Under the pieces are notes generated by a model. It did no database searches, had not been told where the DNA came from, and worked only from the letters and a program-made list of their open reading frames with translations. Shown here in pieces: positions 61,910-64,000 of a stretch of DNA of 64,000 bases (the first letter of the stretch is position 1; the number at the start of each line of letters is the position of its first letter). The DNA comes from Caulobacter radicis (GTDB lineage Bacteria > Pseudomonadota > Alphaproteobacteria > Caulobacterales > Caulobacteraceae), in contig NZ_QDKO01000044.1 in the NCBI RefSeq assembly GCF_003094615.1, positions 16,568 to 80,567 of the forward strand, given 5' to 3'. Both the position numbers and the translations under genes were made by a program.

Positions 61910-62653
61910 ATGGGGTGGGTGGGCGTCTGGAGTGCATTTCGTCGCGGCGGTGCGCGCCGCCGCGGCTTGGTGGTGAAGTTCGCGATGAAGACCAAATTTT
62001 CTACAGTGGCGCTGCTGTTGGCTGAAAGCCTGCTTTTAACGCCTGCAGACGCCGAAGCGACGCCGCGCTACCGAAGGAGGGATGGATGGCTGTCGTGTCT
62101 GAGCGCGGCCTGCTGGACCCTCACCTTGGGGACGTTCTCCTTCTACCTCGCGGGCGGAATGGACATCGCGGCCAAAATGCCAGACATCGGCCCCGTCGAT
62201 GGAAAGCTCATTGCAACGGGATTCACGACCATGGTCAGTTGGGTCATGCTGGTCGGGGTGATCGTCTTGCGTTGGGGAAGCGATCACGTCGCCCGTCAGA
62301 TCAATCGATGGGCGAAGTGGCCGCGTGTGGAGCCTGCGCCATTCGGATACTATCTTGTCGACAGTTGTGCGGCCTTTTGCTGGGTCGGGATAGGGCTCAT
62401 CACTCTTGCAATGCTGGCGGGCGTTTCGGCTCAGCCGTTCTGGGGCTGGCTAGGATCTGATGCCCCGAGCGCCGTCGCTGCTTTCTGGATATTCGCTATA
62501 GCCGTCGTGCTCTTTCATTTCCGGCGTTCGGACATGCGCAAACGCTTTGATCAGCAGGTCTACGGTGGGCACTGGAACGCCGTGCGCAGCGCCCTGATCG
62601 TTCAGGGGCTGCCCTGCGCTCTCGGCGCGAGTTGGATCATCTCGCTGCGGTAA
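61910..62653 (+). CDS. Hypothetical membrane protein (247 aa)
   Basis: Four membrane segments (LSAACWTLTLGTFSFYLAGG; MVSWVMLVGVIVLRWGSDHV; AAFCWVGIGLITLAMLAGVS; AVAAFWIFAIAVVLFHFRRS) after a basic N-terminus. ATG 61910 is preferred for AGGAG just upstream; ATG 61985 (MKTKFSTVALLLAESLLL, signal-like) is an alternative start. Family not recognised. It lies next to copy I of the 43-bp repeat. Confidence 0.6.
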   Translation: MGWVGVWSAFRRGGARRRGLVVKFAMKTKFSTVALLLAESLLLTPADAEATPRYRRRDGWLSCLSAACWTLTLGTFSFYLAGGMDIAAKMPDIGPVDGKLIATGFTTMVSWVMLVGVIVLRWGSDHVARQINRWAKWPRVEPAPFGYYLVDSCAAFCWVGIGLITLAMLAGVSAQPFWGWLGSDAPSAVAAFWIFAIAVVLFHFRRSDMRKRFDQQVYGGHWNAVRSALIVQGLPCALGASWIISLR

Positions 62654-62712
62654 ATTGACAGACGAAGAGGCGTTGGTCCGCGACGGAGGTCCTCTATCGC
62701 AGAACAATTCTA

Positions 62713-62755
62713 GACGTCGTGGTTCCGGAGCAATCTCAGGGGACGCTATTGGCGC
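62713..62755 (+). repeat. 43-bp dispersed repeat, copy I
   Basis: GACGTCGTGGTTCCGGAGCA and AGGGGACGCTATTGGCGC, between the converging membrane-protein and 62813 genes. Confidence 0.65.
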
Positions 62756-62812
62756 GCTACCGCCCGTCGAAATAGACCGCCACTAGGAAGTGCTGATCGC
62801 ACCAAACAGGTC

Positions 62813-63502
62813 TCACCAGAACTTTGTGCTGTGGTTGTTGAGACCCCGTGAGTAGGTGTCGGTCCTTGCTGTGAACGTCTTTGGGATGTCGGCACCACTA
62901 CGGCCATCCTTGAAGAATTCACGGACCGCGTACAGCGCGCCGCTCTTGAGGTGCTCCCAAGTGTGGCGAAGATGAGTCTGCAGTTCCCGGTCTTGCTGGG
63001 CCTTCGTCGGCTTTCGCTTAGGGGCGGGGCTCGAGTAGCCCGGTCTAAGATCCACCTCGTGCGTGAAGGTGATCGAGCCGTGCTTCCATTGGTCATCGAT
63101 CGTTGAGCGCCAGCTGTAGGAAACTCGGACACTGAGGGTTTGGCTCAAGCGCAGCGGCGACCAAATCAGGTCATCAATGGTGAAGAGTTCGCGGTCCCGA
63201 AGTTCTTCTTCAATTCGGCGTTTCATCGCGTCGACGGCATACGTAACGTCGGAGGCAGCGCGATACAGATCGTATTGTGTTTCCTCGCGCTTTCGGCCTG
63301 ATTTTGCTTGCCGATCTCGATCCAAAGCCCGTTCAAAGGCGTGAAGATTTTGTAGGATGTAGGGGCCGCAATTCCAAAGGTATTGGCGCAACTCGGTTGC
63401 GTGCCCGATCTGCTTGGACCGTTCCACCAGCCTGTACAGTTCTTTAGCATCGAGAGCGGCAATAGCCTCTTGCTCAGAGCGCGGAGTATTGATTTCGCCC
63501 AT
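62813..63502 (-). CDS. Hypothetical protein (229 aa)
   Basis: MGEINTPRSEQEAIAALDAK, then a helical region (ELYRLVERSKQIGHATELRQ, RALDRDRQAKSGRKREETQY) and beta-rich middle (IDDLIWSPLRLSQTLSVRVS, HGSITFTHEVDL), with HTWEHLKSGALYAVREFFKD near the end. No signal peptide or membrane segment. I recognise no family. GC is lower than around it, which suggests acquired DNA. Confidence 0.65.
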   Translation of the reverse strand: MGEINTPRSEQEAIAALDAKELYRLVERSKQIGHATELRQYLWNCGPYILQNLHAFERALDRDRQAKSGRKREETQYDLYRAASDVTYAVDAMKRRIEEELRDRELFTIDDLIWSPLRLSQTLSVRVSYSWRSTIDDQWKHGSITFTHEVDLRPGYSSPAPKRKPTKAQQDRELQTHLRHTWEHLKSGALYAVREFFKDGRSGADIPKTFTARTDTYSRGLNNHSTKFW

Positions 63503-63582
63503 GTTGGTACGCTCGTCCCGTGCCGACCTAACCTCCGGGGATCATCTCAAGGCGACAGGCGTGGGCGCAACTACAAGTTTTC

Positions 63583-63873
63583 CTAGTGGGCGGCGAGTTT
63601 CTGGCCGTAAACCAACGTCGGCTTGTGGCGCGCGTCGGACGACGACCGAGGCCTCGATGACGAGCTGGGGGCGATCGTCGCACGAAAAGGTTGTCGATCA
63701 GGGGGCGGAACAGGCCGCGAAGGCGCCCATCGTCGCGCGTGCTCGAGACGATCGAACGCTCCGGCGAACTCCTCTCGCGACATCACGCCCAGCGCGATGA
63801 GGATGCCGATCAGGGCCGCGGTAACGCCAGACTGATAGTCGCCCATCAGCAATGTGGATTCGTCAGCGGTCAT
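63583..63873 (-). CDS. Small hypothetical protein beside a chemoreceptor (96 aa)
   Basis: MTADESTLLMGDYQSGVTAA, LIGILIALGVMSREEFAGAF, then a Pro/Ser/Arg-rich tail. One hydrophobic stretch at about 16-30. It is 25 bp after the chemoreceptor stop on the same strand, so perhaps co-transcribed. Function unknown; the tail is low complexity and only moderately convincing as coding. Confidence 0.5.
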   Translation of the reverse strand: MTADESTLLMGDYQSGVTAALIGILIALGVMSREEFAGAFDRLEHARRWAPSRPVPPPDRQPFRATIAPSSSSRPRSSSDARHKPTLVYGQKLAAH

Positions 63874-63898
63874 GCGCTCGCTCCAATGTGGGCCTGAC

Positions 63899-64000
63899 TC
63901 AGAACTCTTCCCAGCTATCGAGCGTCGGCGCCGCTGAGCCCCGGACCAGCATCGGGGCGCGGGTCATTGGGCGCGTCTTTTTGATCGCGCCGGGACGCTC
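63899..64000 (-). CDS. Methyl-accepting chemotaxis protein, C-terminal end (cut by window edge)
   Basis: Only the last 33 residues are visible: ERPGAIKKTRPMTRAPMLVR then GSAAPTLDSWEEF and TGA 63899-63901. The terminal WEEF after a flexible linker is the NWETF-like tether that binds CheR/CheB in chemoreceptors, and the PM..R repeats fit the linker. The signalling domain lies outside the window. Confidence 0.65.
   Translation of the reverse strand, partial: ERPGAIKKTRPMTRAPMLVRGSAAPTLDSWEEF

Overview
The window is GC-rich alphaproteobacterial DNA, most likely from a Caulobacter-type (Caulobacterales) organism. The pointers are alphaproteobacterial heat-shock promoters, an Usg-family protein, many TonB-dependent receptors with FecI/FecR-type regulation, and a proteobacterial lasso-peptide cluster of the kind common in Caulobacter and sphingomonads. 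It is accessory-rich: many remnants, one insertion sequence, part of a conjugation operon and a plasmid-type replication gene. I cannot tell from the sequence whether it is chromosome or plasmid. I see no rRNA, tRNA or CRISPR array.

Layout. 1-2.5 kb: groEL (5' end only), groES, usg, an Hsp20 and small companions; groES and hsp20 have sigma-32-like promoters. 2.5-5.1 kb: a CZB zinc-binding protein, a GAF histidine kinase and two small proteins. 5.2-10.2 kb: an ECF41 sigma factor with two carboxymuconolactone-decarboxylase-like genes, a short-chain dehydrogenase, a SnoaL-like protein and Ada; three perfectly matching ECF41-type promoters tie the set together. 10.2-16.5 kb: an IS1182-type element, remnants (polysaccharide deacetylase, ParB, a secreted protein) and a possible defence group (RES protein, membrane protein, TIR/winged-helix protein). 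16.7-25.5 kb: a fructan/sucrose locus (TonB receptor, ROK repressor, fructokinase, MFS transporter, GH32 enzyme) with two copies of one operator.

26.3-36.5 kb: a complete lasso-peptide cluster. On the plus strand are a FecI-type sigma factor, FecR, a TonB receptor broken at a G9 tract, and a lasso isopeptidase. Convergent on the minus strand are a GntR regulator, two precursor genes, and the B (protease) and C (cyclase) enzymes. 36.6-50.7 kb: a plasmid/ICE-like block with radC, a Toprim primase-like gene, hipBA behind four phased operators, repC, and a trb operon running trbC-trbD-trbE-(small membrane protein)-trbJ-trbK-trbL-trbF-trbG-trbI. trbB, the coupling protein and the relaxase are not in the window. 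51-64 kb: assorted genes (AraC, a CPBP protease, a stand-alone LuxR helix-turn-helix, DnaB, an alcohol-dehydrogenase-like gene with a divergent HxlR regulator, and an AAA/DUF4143 ATPase behind four 22-bp-phased repeats), several decayed genes, and the C-terminus of a chemoreceptor at the edge.

A feature running through the whole window is a degenerate 43-bp repeat found nine times, always on the plus strand and at gene ends or in remnants. Each copy is built of two related half-units. I do not recognise a named family for it.
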